Below, piece by piece: positions 1 through 7,857 of a DNA stretch of 64,000 nt. Below the pieces are notes generated by a model. It was not told the DNA's origin and searched no databases. It saw nothing but the letters and a program-made list of their open reading frames with translations. Within the stretch, counting starts at the first letter, position 1. Each line of letters begins with the position of its first letter. A program made the position numbers and the translations under genes. This DNA comes from a filamentous cyanobacterium ESFC-1 (GTDB taxonomy: Bacteria > Cyanobacteriota > Cyanobacteriia > Cyanobacteriales > Spirulinaceae): assembly GCA_000380225.1 (NCBI GenBank), contig KB904821.1:4245887-4309886 (forward strand). The letters are read 5' to 3'.

Positions 1-517
1 ATCCACTGCCGCCTTCGAGGGTACGATCGACCAATAAGGGGTCTTGGGTCAGCATATCCCCGACTAGGGGCCATCCCCATTGTTTCATTTTCAGAGGCAG
101 TTTCGCGGTTGGATTCAAGGGCGTATTGAGGATAACGAGGCGCTCGATTTTATCGGGATTGCGGATCGCATATTGCAGCCCCATTGATCCCAGAAATCCT
201 TGCACGACGAGGTGAATAGTTTTAAGTTCTAGGGTATTTACGAAATCGTCTAAAGCTTTGATGTAACTATCTGGTGTGTAGTCGAAGTCGCGACGTTCCG
301 GTTTACTCGAAAAGCCATGACCAATCCAGTCTGGCGCGATCGCCCGCCAGCCGCGATCGCTCACTTGGGTCATGATCTCACACCAACTCAAACTCTGGGA
401 CGGTAGCCCATGGAGAAAAAGAATCGGTGTTTCTTTGGCGGTTGTCTCCGGTTGAGCTTCGCGATAAAACCACTCTAGCCCCCCGATGGTTATTGATTGT
501 TCGGTTACTGAACCCAC
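1..517 (-). CDS. alpha/beta-hydrolase fold protein without the usual catalytic serine (3' part beyond window)
   Basis: The first 172 residues are visible; the C-terminus lies beyond the left edge. A GTG start at 517 fits best, since no ATG lies upstream in frame. The oxyanion-hole segment LFLHGLPSQS and the PDWIGHGFS strand-turn are typical of alpha/beta hydrolases. At the nucleophile elbow, where G-x-S-x-G is expected, the sequence reads VVQGFLGSMG, so the serine position holds phenylalanine. A similar QG(F/Y)xxG elbow is known to me from plant and cyanobacterial members of this fold, so this is probably a natural subfamily rather than a broken gene. It may bind a ligand or catalyse in another way. 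The substrate is unknown. The upstream gap is filled with TTGGTTA-type repeats. Confidence 0.8.
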   Translation of the reverse strand, partial: MGSVTEQSITIGGLEWFYREAQPETTAKETPILFLHGLPSQSLSWCEIMTQVSDRGWRAIAPDWIGHGFSSKPERRDFDYTPDSYIKALDDFVNTLELKTIHLVVQGFLGSMGLQYAIRNPDKIERLVILNTPLNPTAKLPLKMKQWGWPLVGDMLTQDPLLVDRTLEGGSG

Positions 518-609
518 GATTTTTTGCAGTTTGCCTTATATTGATTTGCACCAGAGTTTAGCGTTCGCTGGAACTTTGGCCAAGGTGTTATCGTTGTAGT
601 GTATAGACT

Positions 610-800
610 ACTTTTTGTATTATTGGTTGTTGGTTATTGGTTGTTGGTTATTGGTTGTTGGTTATTGGTTATTGGTTATTGGTTATTTCTGGTGCGCGTT
701 CCCTTGCGCCTTACGGCGGCGCGGGGTCGCACCAGTTATTGGTTATTGGTTATTACCAGAATCCCTCAATTGGTCATTGGTAACTGGTAATTGGTAATTT
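610..800. repeat. heptad repeat array (TTGGTTA/TTGGTTG), two blocks
   Basis: The 355-bp gap 518-872 contains no gene. Blocks of TTGGTTA/TTGGTTG units lie at about 617-690 and 737-800, followed by a pyrimidine-rich CCTCCCC run at 800-835 and ACCTAAG repeats up to the next start. The short open frames spelling WLLVIG in this stretch are translations of the repeat and not genes. Confidence 0.9.
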
Positions 801-872
801 CCTCCCCCTCCTCCCCCTCCTCCCCCTCTCCCCACTCCCTACTGCCTAAGACCTAAGACCTAAGAAAAGCTG

Positions 873-2924
873 ATGACTGATAACTGTATAAACCAACTCA
901 TCCCCCAATACGCCCAAGCCCTCGATCAAATCGAGCAGACGGCCAATCCGCCCCTCGAACCCATTTTGGATGTTTTGTTAATTCGAGACAATATACAAAG
1001 CATTTTAGAGGGCGCTGAGGCGATCGCGTCCCACGATCTCAGTCATCTAGCCAAACTCGACAATCGCTTGCATCATCTCGCCAACGCGATCGCGTCTCAT
1101 CCTGAAATCGAACAATGTCGCGAAAGTCGCCAACCCCCCAAAACCGCTTGGTGGTGGTATCTTGAAGCCTCTCCGCCTCCCCCCCAGTTGCAACCCTGGT
1201 GGGCAAAACACGATTGGGTGTGGAATGTGGGGACGGTGACTTGTTTGGTGATTTCGACGACGTTTTTAAGCCAGACAGCGAATGCGTTTTCGGCAGCCAA
1301 GGGTTTTGATTTTCTGGGGGTGTTGAGTACCATCGGTCAAGGGACGGGTTTGGTTTTGGTGGCAGGAGGCGCTTTGACCGATCGCGGCAAACGGGTGATT
1401 AAAAATGGTTTAACTCATTTTGAGTTTCCCCCCTATCTCCACGCTGAAATCACTTTTGCCGGGGCGTTGCTGTTGTTGGGGGTGTCCTACGGCATTAATC
1501 AGAATTTGCATTTAGTCGGTGAGTTGTATTACCAACAGGGTTTGCGCCAACAAACGGAAAATCGTTGGTCTGAGGCGCAGGATAGCTACGATCGCGCCCT
1601 CAATTTTATTCCCGACGATCCCCGAATTTATGTAGCCACGGGCAATATTTACGAAGTGTTGGGGGAATTTGACACCGCGATCGCCCAGTACGAAAAAGGC
1701 GTACTTGCAGGCGATCCGGGGTCGATGAATGCTTTGGGACGGGCGATCGTGTGGAAAGATTGGGCTTATCGTGATTGGCAAACCGCCATTAACGAAGATG
1801 TCGCCCAAGAAGCAGAATTGCTGTTTGAACGAGCCAATAAGCTCATTAGCCAAATTGAAGGAAATTCCGATTTAACCCGCTTACAAGCCGAAATTCGCAT
1901 GAATCAGGGCATTTTGGATTGGGCGCGGTCGGATTGGGAGATGGAAAACGGCTTACTGAATCGCATTTGGTTGTTTGACAATGCGGTAGATTTAAACGAC
2001 TCTATTCCCGAAAAAGACCGTTCTCGTTACGCATCTTGGTATTTTCGCGGGAATTGCTACAGCCAGCTTTCTCTCATTCTGCGTTTCGCTTTTGAAGGGA
2101 CAGTAGCCGGAATTGACCCCGATGTGGCTTATCGGCAGTTTGATTGGGCTTGTTTTGACCTGATGCGGGGCGATCGCGCCGCTTTGATTTATGATTCTCG
2201 TGTGGTGAGGCAGGCGATCGATTTAGCGCCAGTGCGAGAATTTTTCCAAACTCTCGAAAACAATGCTCGACCCAATTTAATCCAAAATGAGGCGCAAATC
2301 CAACAACGCCAACAACAACTCGAAAACGCGATCGCGTCTAATCTGGATGCGTTGTTCCCCATCGAGGAAGCTGTTACCCTGCGCGTATTTGTTAACAATC
2401 AAGGGCAAGTTGTCAAATATTACGCTTACGATGAAAATTCCGCCGATTTAGCTTATGCTACGCCCATTGACAGTTTGTGGTGGCAATATCGCAATGAAGC
2501 GTCAAATACGACTCCCTCTTTGGCGGATTTTCGCGTTACATTTACCCCCGATCAAACTTATACTATTACCCCTTGGTCAACGGCTGTCAGCGATTTTGGG
2601 CAAAGCAATCGCAGCATTCTCAAAAGCCGTCTTTTTGAACAACTCGACCAAAATACCCCTAAACATTTTGATGATTTTTCTGGGGCTTGGATGATGGGAG
2701 ATAGTACCACATTTACGCCGCCGTTACAGTATCAGGTGGGCTTAACCACCGAGGGTAAAATTGCCACAGTTGAGTTTCTTAATCCCGAAGCCCAAGAGGA
2801 TTTTACCGCGACTCCTTTGGCTACTATCGAACAGGTAGAAGCCCCCCAACAGCCTTTACTGAATTTTCGAGTTGAGTTTCAAGCGAATGATGTGTTTCGC
2901 ATTGTAGAAATGCCTTCGGAATAG
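873..2924 (+). CDS. membrane-anchored TPR protein, function unknown
   Basis: 683 residues. The N-terminal ~110 residues are helical and soluble. Three hydrophobic segments follow at about 118-140, 150-170 and 190-212. TPR-like repeats occupy about 215-310 (RWSEAQDSYDRALNFIPDD, EFDTAIAQYEKGVLAGD). The remaining ~370 residues match no family I recognise and contain two similar blocks near the C-terminus (LADFRVTFTPDQTYTITPW and LLNFRVEFQANDVFRIVEM). The layout suggests a scaffold or sensor in the plasma or thylakoid membrane with the TPR region on one side. The gene stands alone between repeat-rich gaps. Function is not inferable from sequence alone. Confidence 0.75.
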   Translation: MTDNCINQLIPQYAQALDQIEQTANPPLEPILDVLLIRDNIQSILEGAEAIASHDLSHLAKLDNRLHHLANAIASHPEIEQCRESRQPPKTAWWWYLEASPPPPQLQPWWAKHDWVWNVGTVTCLVISTTFLSQTANAFSAAKGFDFLGVLSTIGQGTGLVLVAGGALTDRGKRVIKNGLTHFEFPPYLHAEITFAGALLLLGVSYGINQNLHLVGELYYQQGLRQQTENRWSEAQDSYDRALNFIPDDPRIYVATGNIYEVLGEFDTAIAQYEKGVLAGDPGSMNALGRAIVWKDWAYRDWQTAINEDVAQEAELLFERANKLISQIEGNSDLTRLQAEIRMNQGILDWARSDWEMENGLLNRIWLFDNAVDLNDSIPEKDRSRYASWYFRGNCYSQLSLILRFAFEGTVAGIDPDVAYRQFDWACFDLMRGDRAALIYDSRVVRQAIDLAPVREFFQTLENNARPNLIQNEAQIQQRQQQLENAIASNLDALFPIEEAVTLRVFVNNQGQVVKYYAYDENSADLAYATPIDSLWWQYRNEASNTTPSLADFRVTFTPDQTYTITPWSTAVSDFGQSNRSILKSRLFEQLDQNTPKHFDDFSGAWMMGDSTTFTPPLQYQVGLTTEGKIATVEFLNPEAQEDFTATPLATIEQVEAPQQPLLNFRVEFQANDVFRIVEMPSE

Positions 2925-2945
2925 TAATTGGTAATTGGTCAATCG

Positions 2946-3267
2946 TGACAAGTTAAGCTTAAAAATAAAATCTCAAGAGCTTTCTAAACTGTTGTAGGGG
3001 TGAGGTTTCGCGCGTATAGTCATTACAATTAGTTTCCGTACAGTCATCTCCCAATAAAGGTATCGTATTCTCCCTGAACCGCCCTCACCCCAAACCCCTC
3101 TCCCACTCCGAGAGGGGCTGCTGGTTTTTATTTGGAATTACTATACAATCTCAATTTTTGGGAAACGACAATTTGATACTGCAATTCCGTCCAAAAACGT
3201 AAAATTGGGCAGGAAAACCCAGCCCCTACGCAAGACTTGACAAAATGCAAATCAGCTTAACTTGTCA
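2946..3267. repeat. 322-bp intergenic element bounded by 14-bp perfect inverted repeats
   Basis: TGACAAGTTAAGCT at 2946-2959 is the exact reverse complement of AGCTTAACTTGTCA at 3254-3267. Inside lies a second element, 3015-3145, with its own imperfect terminal inverted repeats (TATAGTCATTACAA against TTGGAATTACTATA). No coding potential is visible between them. The arrangement looks like a miniature transposable element nested in another, or a composite of two. Confidence 0.6.
3015..3145. repeat. 131-bp MITE-like repeat, copy 1
   Basis: It begins TATAGTCATTACAATTAG and ends TTTATTTGGAATTACTATA, with near-complementary ends. A second element at 7595-7725 has the same two ends and exactly the same length, but its middle is different. 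Confidence 0.55.
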
Positions 3268-3300
3268 CTAATGGTAATTAGTAATTAGTAATTGTAATTA

Positions 3301-4752
3301 TTATCTCGATCCCAAAACGCGATCGCTCCAAAACAGCCACAACCGCATCATTCCTCCGGTTACAATCCCCGTACAAATGCCGATAATGGTGATAATACTA
3401 GGAATTGCCCAAACATCGGGAGTTAAAAGGGTTTGTATTCCCGCTTGGGGAGAAGGAATTTCTGTGGTTTCGTCGAGGGAAGGGGTTTCTGTGGTAACCA
3501 CCCGATAGGCGATCGCCCCAACTGCAATACCACAACCCAAACCGACTCCTGTCGCGATCGCTTGTTGTTGAAAATCTCGCTGATTTCTAACTTGATAAAA
3601 ATCAATTTCAGTGCGGAGTAAATCGAGGGAAGCTTTGAGGAGTTTTTCCCCTTCTTGTAAACGTTCCCAATCGCGCTCAATTTGCCCTACATATTGTTGA
3701 GTGGTTTGAGAAACTAATTGCTTAAATCCCGATAAATCGGCGGTTAACTGTTCTATTTTTAAAACAGCTTCTAAATTTTCGAGGTGTTGGCTATAAGTGG
3801 CACAACTTTCTTTGATTTTACAAACCTGATTTTTGAAATCAAAGAGATCGAGCATATAGTTAGCAAAAATGTCTTCGAGGTTTTGCCATTCTAAATCGAG
3901 TTGAGTGAAGTGATAAACTCGGTCAAATTCTTTTTTAAACTTTTCAAAATATTGTTGAATCTCGATAATATCGTTTTCGAGGATTTGTTTGAGTAGGCGA
4001 CTTTGACTATAGCTGACTAGGGTTTTGTGATGGGAACACCATAAACGCAACCAATCATCTAAAAAATAAGTGGCGGCTGAGGCAATTTCTGGACTGGGAT
4101 AAATGGCAATAATTAAGTGATGATTTTCTTCAAAATCATGAGTAATATAGTTTTCTAAATTAATATCTTCGGGATTTTCGGGTAAGTTGAAATTATATTG
4201 ACACAATTCAAAAATAGTCCCGCCTAAAAAAGTATTAACGCTTTTAAGACTATCTTGCCAGTCGTATTGCGGAAATAAAGACGAATAACATTCTTTAGCT
4301 AAAAGTTCTGGATTGTTATGGGTTGAAGTTTGCCAATCCAACTGGGCTGAAATCATCCAAGTTTGCCCTAACGTGACTGTTTGATGGGCAATTTTTTCTT
4401 CTAAAATAACTTTAGCTTCCTGAAGCCAAGGCACAGGATAAGGAAAACTTTTGTCGCGGGCGCTACAACTAATTAACACCCCATAAACATCCTGTAAGCG
4501 CACCGGATAATAATAACCCTGACAATCTCCAGCCATAAAAGAGAGAGAATTAATTTCGGTGCGATCGCTCAATAACTCGACAAACTCTCCTTCAAAATCG
4601 CGATCGCGTTGCCAAGAAGAATCATCATAAGTCGCGGGTAATTTTTGCCGAAAATGCTCGCGGTTACTGCGTAAATCTTCGAGAGTTTGACCAAATTCTT
4701 TGCGAATATCGTACACAAATAAATCCAGGGTGGGGGCAATTAAGTTGGCCAT
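3301..4752 (-). CDS. unknown protein with coiled-coil and two C-terminal membrane segments
   Basis: 483 residues, ATG at 4752. I do not recognise the family. Residues 1-230 look like a globular domain rich in aromatic residues. Residues ~250-400 are predicted helical and probably coiled coil (many E, K, Q and L; QQYFEKFKKEFDRVY, LLKASLDLLRTEIDFYQV). Two hydrophobic segments close the protein, at about 398-416 (IATGVGLGCGIAVGAIAYRVV) and 448-472 (IPSIITIIGICTGIVTGGMM). It is therefore likely membrane-tethered by its C-terminus with the bulk in the cytoplasm. It is convergent with the TPR membrane gene, so the two are not one operon. Confidence 0.7.
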   Translation of the reverse strand: MANLIAPTLDLFVYDIRKEFGQTLEDLRSNREHFRQKLPATYDDSSWQRDRDFEGEFVELLSDRTEINSLSFMAGDCQGYYYPVRLQDVYGVLISCSARDKSFPYPVPWLQEAKVILEEKIAHQTVTLGQTWMISAQLDWQTSTHNNPELLAKECYSSLFPQYDWQDSLKSVNTFLGGTIFELCQYNFNLPENPEDINLENYITHDFEENHHLIIAIYPSPEIASAATYFLDDWLRLWCSHHKTLVSYSQSRLLKQILENDIIEIQQYFEKFKKEFDRVYHFTQLDLEWQNLEDIFANYMLDLFDFKNQVCKIKESCATYSQHLENLEAVLKIEQLTADLSGFKQLVSQTTQQYVGQIERDWERLQEGEKLLKASLDLLRTEIDFYQVRNQRDFQQQAIATGVGLGCGIAVGAIAYRVVTTETPSLDETTEIPSPQAGIQTLLTPDVWAIPSIITIIGICTGIVTGGMMRLWLFWSDRVLGSR

Positions 4753-4896
4753 ACAAAGATTTTTAGATCAAAAAAGTCTATTTAGAGTTTCAAGTTTACA
4801 AGATTACCGTAAACCCCCCCAAAGCGTAAGCCTCACCTCAAGTCCCAGATTTGCGGTATAACAAACTCAAAGCGTTGACCCGAAAGCAAAACCGCA

Positions 4897-6357
4897 ATGA
4901 CCACTCTGCGCGTGCGATCGCCCGAATTTCCTCGCGATTTGCCCTGGCTCAACTCCAAGAACCCCTTAACCCTCAAAGAATTGCGAGGACGGGTTATTTT
5001 GCTCGATTTCTGGACGTATGGTTGTATCAACTGCATCCACAGTTTAAATGACCTCAAATACCTCGAACAGAAATATCAAGATTGCTTGACAGTTATTGGT
5101 ATTCATACCGCCAAATTTGATAACGAGCAAGAAGTTGAGAATATTCGTCAAGCCATTTTGCGCTACGATATTCGGCATCCGGTAGCCGTCGATCGCGAGT
5201 CGAAAGTTTGGGATCATTTCGCCGTTCGTGCCTTGCCCACATGGGTTTTAATTGACCCAGAAGGCTACTGTATCGCTCGTTTGGCCGGAGAAGGTCATCG
5301 CCAGAAAATAGACGACGCGATCGCCCAATTACAAGCCGATCGCGCCATTTCTGACTCCCCCCTACAACTGGCGTTAGAACAAGCCTCTCAACCCCCCACT
5401 CCCCTTTATTTCCCCGGTAATCTACACGCTGACTCCAACCGTCTATTTATTGCCGACAGCCATCACCATCGCATTATTATCAGCAGCGAATACGGCAAAA
5501 TCGACCAAATCATCGGAACGGGAAAAGCGGGTTGGCAAGATGGGTATTTTGAACAAGCGCAATTTCGGCAACCCCAGGGCTTAGTCTGCCATCGCGATCG
5601 CCTTTATGTCGCGGATACAGGCAATCACCTGATTCGCTGTCTCGATTTAACCCAAGAAATCGTTACCACCATCGCCGGAACGGGCAACCAAAGCCGCATT
5701 TTTGCCCCCCACGGCGGTCTAGCCAGGGAAGTTGACCTAAATTCCCCTTGGGACTTGGTTTACCTCCAGCAAGCCCTCTATATCGCCATGGCCGGGCATC
5801 ACCAAATCTGGAAACTAGACCTCAACCATAACACCATTCAAACCTACGCTGGCCGCGGTGCAGAAGCCTGTTTAGACGGGGAATTGCTTGAAGCCGGATT
5901 CACCCAACCTAGTGGCATTACCACGGACGGCCAAGCCCTGTATATTGCCGATAGCGAAGCCAGTTCCATTCGTCGCATTGACTTAGAACCCCAAGCCCAA
6001 GTGACCACTCTTTGCGGCAGTCGGGATTTATTTGATTTTGGGGATGTTGATGGAATCGGGGAAGAAGTCCGCTTGCAGCATTGTTTGGGGATTACCTTTG
6101 CCGAAGGTTGGCTGTGGGTGGCAGATACCTACAACCACAAAATTAAGCGCATTACCCCCCACACCGGACGCTGTTGTACGGTTACTTGCGCCGAACTGAA
6201 CGAACCTTCTGGGCTGAGTTTGGCTCACAATTGCCTGTATATTGCCGATACAAATAATCATCGCCTCTGCCGCTTGAATTTACAAAGCCTTTCTTTAGAA
6301 ACTGTTGAATTTCCCGGTTTATGTGCGCCAGAAGCTTGTTTTTTGCCTGTTGATTAA
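4897..6357 (+). CDS. thioredoxin-like / NHL-repeat protein (NHLRC2-type)
   Basis: 486 residues. Residues ~20-150 form a thioredoxin-like domain of the TlpA/AhpC type with a redox pair C43-x-x-C46 in WTYGCINCIH. From ~165 to the end are NHL-type beta-propeller blades, each with a phrase like LFIADSHHHRIII, LYVADTGNHLIRC or LYIADTNNHRLC. The architecture is that of the NHLRC2 family found in bacteria and animals. The likely role is thiol redox chemistry guided by propeller-mediated binding, but no substrate is established. There is no signal peptide, so it is probably cytoplasmic. Its stop codon overlaps that of the convergent gene by 4 bp (TTAA at 6354-6357). Confidence 0.88.
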   Translation: MTTLRVRSPEFPRDLPWLNSKNPLTLKELRGRVILLDFWTYGCINCIHSLNDLKYLEQKYQDCLTVIGIHTAKFDNEQEVENIRQAILRYDIRHPVAVDRESKVWDHFAVRALPTWVLIDPEGYCIARLAGEGHRQKIDDAIAQLQADRAISDSPLQLALEQASQPPTPLYFPGNLHADSNRLFIADSHHHRIIISSEYGKIDQIIGTGKAGWQDGYFEQAQFRQPQGLVCHRDRLYVADTGNHLIRCLDLTQEIVTTIAGTGNQSRIFAPHGGLAREVDLNSPWDLVYLQQALYIAMAGHHQIWKLDLNHNTIQTYAGRGAEACLDGELLEAGFTQPSGITTDGQALYIADSEASSIRRIDLEPQAQVTTLCGSRDLFDFGDVDGIGEEVRLQHCLGITFAEGWLWVADTYNHKIKRITPHTGRCCTVTCAELNEPSGLSLAHNCLYIADTNNHRLCRLNLQSLSLETVEFPGLCAPEACFLPVD

Positions 6358-7049
6358 TTCAGTAACTCAAACGAATCTAAAAAGCGATCGCCCGTTTCGG
6401 GATAAGCTTCCTCAGTCATCGAAGCGGCCACTAACATATAGAGGCGATCGCCCACTAAATAAACCCTCGTTTTCAAAAAGCCCTCAGCCCCGATAATTTC
6501 CATTTCGCGACCGGGGTAGGAATCTAGCGTAATCTCTCGTTCTTGTAAAAGCTGGCCATCGAGAACCCCATTCGCCACAAAATCATCCCGAAACCCGTCT
6601 AAAAAGGTCGCGATCGCCTCAGAACTTTCTAGAGTGTCAAGACCAGCATAATCGCGATAAAACGCCGCATATCCCACCGTATTGCTATTAGTATCGAGCA
6701 AAATTGCCCCCGACTCCTCGATTCCCATCTCAGGATCGGCCCGGACCACTTCTTCTACCGGGGTTGCGGGTAAAGCAATACGGAATCCCGCAGCATCATA
6801 AGTAAACTCCTCCCATTCGTCCTCCTCCTCGATTGCTTCGGGGGTTTCTTCGTCTTCAGGAAGTTCGAGTTCGAGGGTTTCTTCTGGGGTTTCCTCGGAA
6901 CTTTCGAGGGGTTCTTCAACTTCGACTGGGGTTTCAGTTTGAGCTAATTGTACAGGCTGCGCGATCGCTCCCCCAGACGCGATCGCCCCCACTAAAATCG
7001 GAATAGCACTCAAACTCAACCAAGAATCAAATCGGCGTTTCGTCATCAT
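6354..7049 (-). CDS. secreted acidic-linker protein, function unknown
   Basis: 231 residues from the ATG at 7049. An upstream in-frame start at 7091 would put 14 residues before the signal peptide, so the inner start is preferred. The signal peptide is MMTKRRFDSW followed by a hydrophobic stretch ending in GAIAQPV. Residues ~35-80 are an extremely Glu/Pro-rich linker (ETPEETLELELPEDEETPEA). Residues ~85-231 form a compact domain (FTYDAAGFRIALPATP ... DRLYMLVAAS ... RFLDSFELL) that resembles PsbP/DUF1795-like domains of exported cyanobacterial proteins. That resemblance is by eye and not certain. It is probably periplasmic or lumenal. Confidence 0.7.
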   Translation of the reverse strand: MMTKRRFDSWLSLSAIPILVGAIASGGAIAQPVQLAQTETPVEVEEPLESSEETPEETLELELPEDEETPEAIEEEDEWEEFTYDAAGFRIALPATPVEEVVRADPEMGIEESGAILLDTNSNTVGYAAFYRDYAGLDTLESSEAIATFLDGFRDDFVANGVLDGQLLQEREITLDSYPGREMEIIGAEGFLKTRVYLVGDRLYMLVAASMTEEAYPETGDRFLDSFELLN

Positions 7050-7142
7050 TACACTACAAAAAATGGATAACTCAATGTATCTAGAAGCCAAATTCTACAA
7101 CATCCGATATAACGGAAAGAGCAGTCTATCTCATTGCCACCC

Positions 7143-7367
7143 ATGAGCGAACAATTCCACTACATCATCCCTGCCTTACCGCCGACTGCTGAGTTTTTTG
7201 CCCCCTATCAACTGGCTTGGGAGTTTCGTCATGAAACCCAAGTCCGTGACGATTTTAACGCTTATTGTGAATGGTATCGCGAAACCGCCGAACGCCATCA
7301 AGCCGAACTCGAAACTCTGCGGCAAGATGTTAATATTTTAGGCTGGTTTCTGCGCTCGAAATCTTAA
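7143..7367 (+). CDS. small conserved-looking protein, 74 aa
   Basis: The ATG at 7143 is preferred over a TTG three codons upstream. The protein is soluble and rich in aromatic and charged residues (FHYIIPALPP, WEFRHETQVRDDFNAYCEWY), with a helical C-terminal half. There is no signal peptide or membrane segment. It starts less than 100 bp from the divergent secreted-protein gene, so the two share a promoter region. Base composition matches the neighbours. Function is unknown. Confidence 0.6.
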   Translation: MSEQFHYIIPALPPTAEFFAPYQLAWEFRHETQVRDDFNAYCEWYRETAERHQAELETLRQDVNILGWFLRSKS

Positions 7368-7370
7368 GAG

Positions 7371-7585
7371 TTATTGGTTATTGGTTGTTGGTTATTGGTT
7401 ATTGGTTGTTGGTTGTTGGTTATTGGTTGTTGGTTATTGGTTGTTGGTTGTTGGTTATTGGTTATTGGTTGTTGGTTGTTGGTTATTGGTTATTGGTTAT
7501 TAGTTACTGGTTATTGGTTATTAGTTGTTGGTTATTGGTTATTGGTTATTAGTTACTGGTTATTGGTTATTGGTTATCGCTCACC
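7371..7585. repeat. heptad repeat array TTGGTTA/TTGGTTG
   Basis: About 30 near-perfect 7-bp units (TTGGTTA, TTGGTTG and a few TTAGTTA variants) directly follow the 74-aa gene. They make a continuous WLLVIG-type open frame that is an artefact of a repeat free of stop codons. The unit count is approximate. Confidence 0.95.
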
Positions 7586-7594
7586 ACGAACAAC

Positions 7595-7725
7595 TATAGT
7601 CATTCCAACTAAGTTCCATACATTGATGCGTGTTTCCTTCATCCTTTGAAAGCGGACTTTGCTCTGTTGGTTCCCCAGATTTTAATCTGCGGGCGGGCTG
7701 TCGGTTCTTATTTAGAATTACTATA
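7595..7725. repeat. 131-bp MITE-like repeat, copy 2
   Basis: It begins TATAGTCATTCCAACTAAG and ends TTATTTAGAATTACTATA. Ends and length equal the element at 3015-3145, with a divergent interior. It sits between two different short-unit repeat arrays. Confidence 0.55.
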
Positions 7726-7729
7726 TTAA

Positions 7730-7857
7730 TTGTTAATTGTACATTGTTAATTGTTAATTGTTAATTGTTAATTGTTAACTGTTAATTATTAATTGTACAT
7801 TGTTAATTATTAATTGTTAATTGTACATTGTTAATTGTACATTGTTAATTGTTAATT
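7730..7857. repeat. TTAATTG / TACATTG heptad array
   Basis: Tandem 7-bp units (TTAATTG, TACATTG) form a sister family to the TTGGTTA arrays. The array runs to the stop codon of the transporter gene: the last codons and stop of that gene (GCCTTCACTC on the plus strand at 7858) begin where the array ends. Confidence 0.9.

Noticed and set aside
7371..7585. Possible CRISPR array
   Set aside because: Units are 7 bp and contiguous with no unique spacers, and no cas genes are in the window.
7371..7649. Long open frames spelling WLLVIGCWLLV in several gaps
   Set aside because: They are translations of tandem 7-bp repeats that lack stop codons; the same peptide appears in all arrays, on either strand and in more than one frame.
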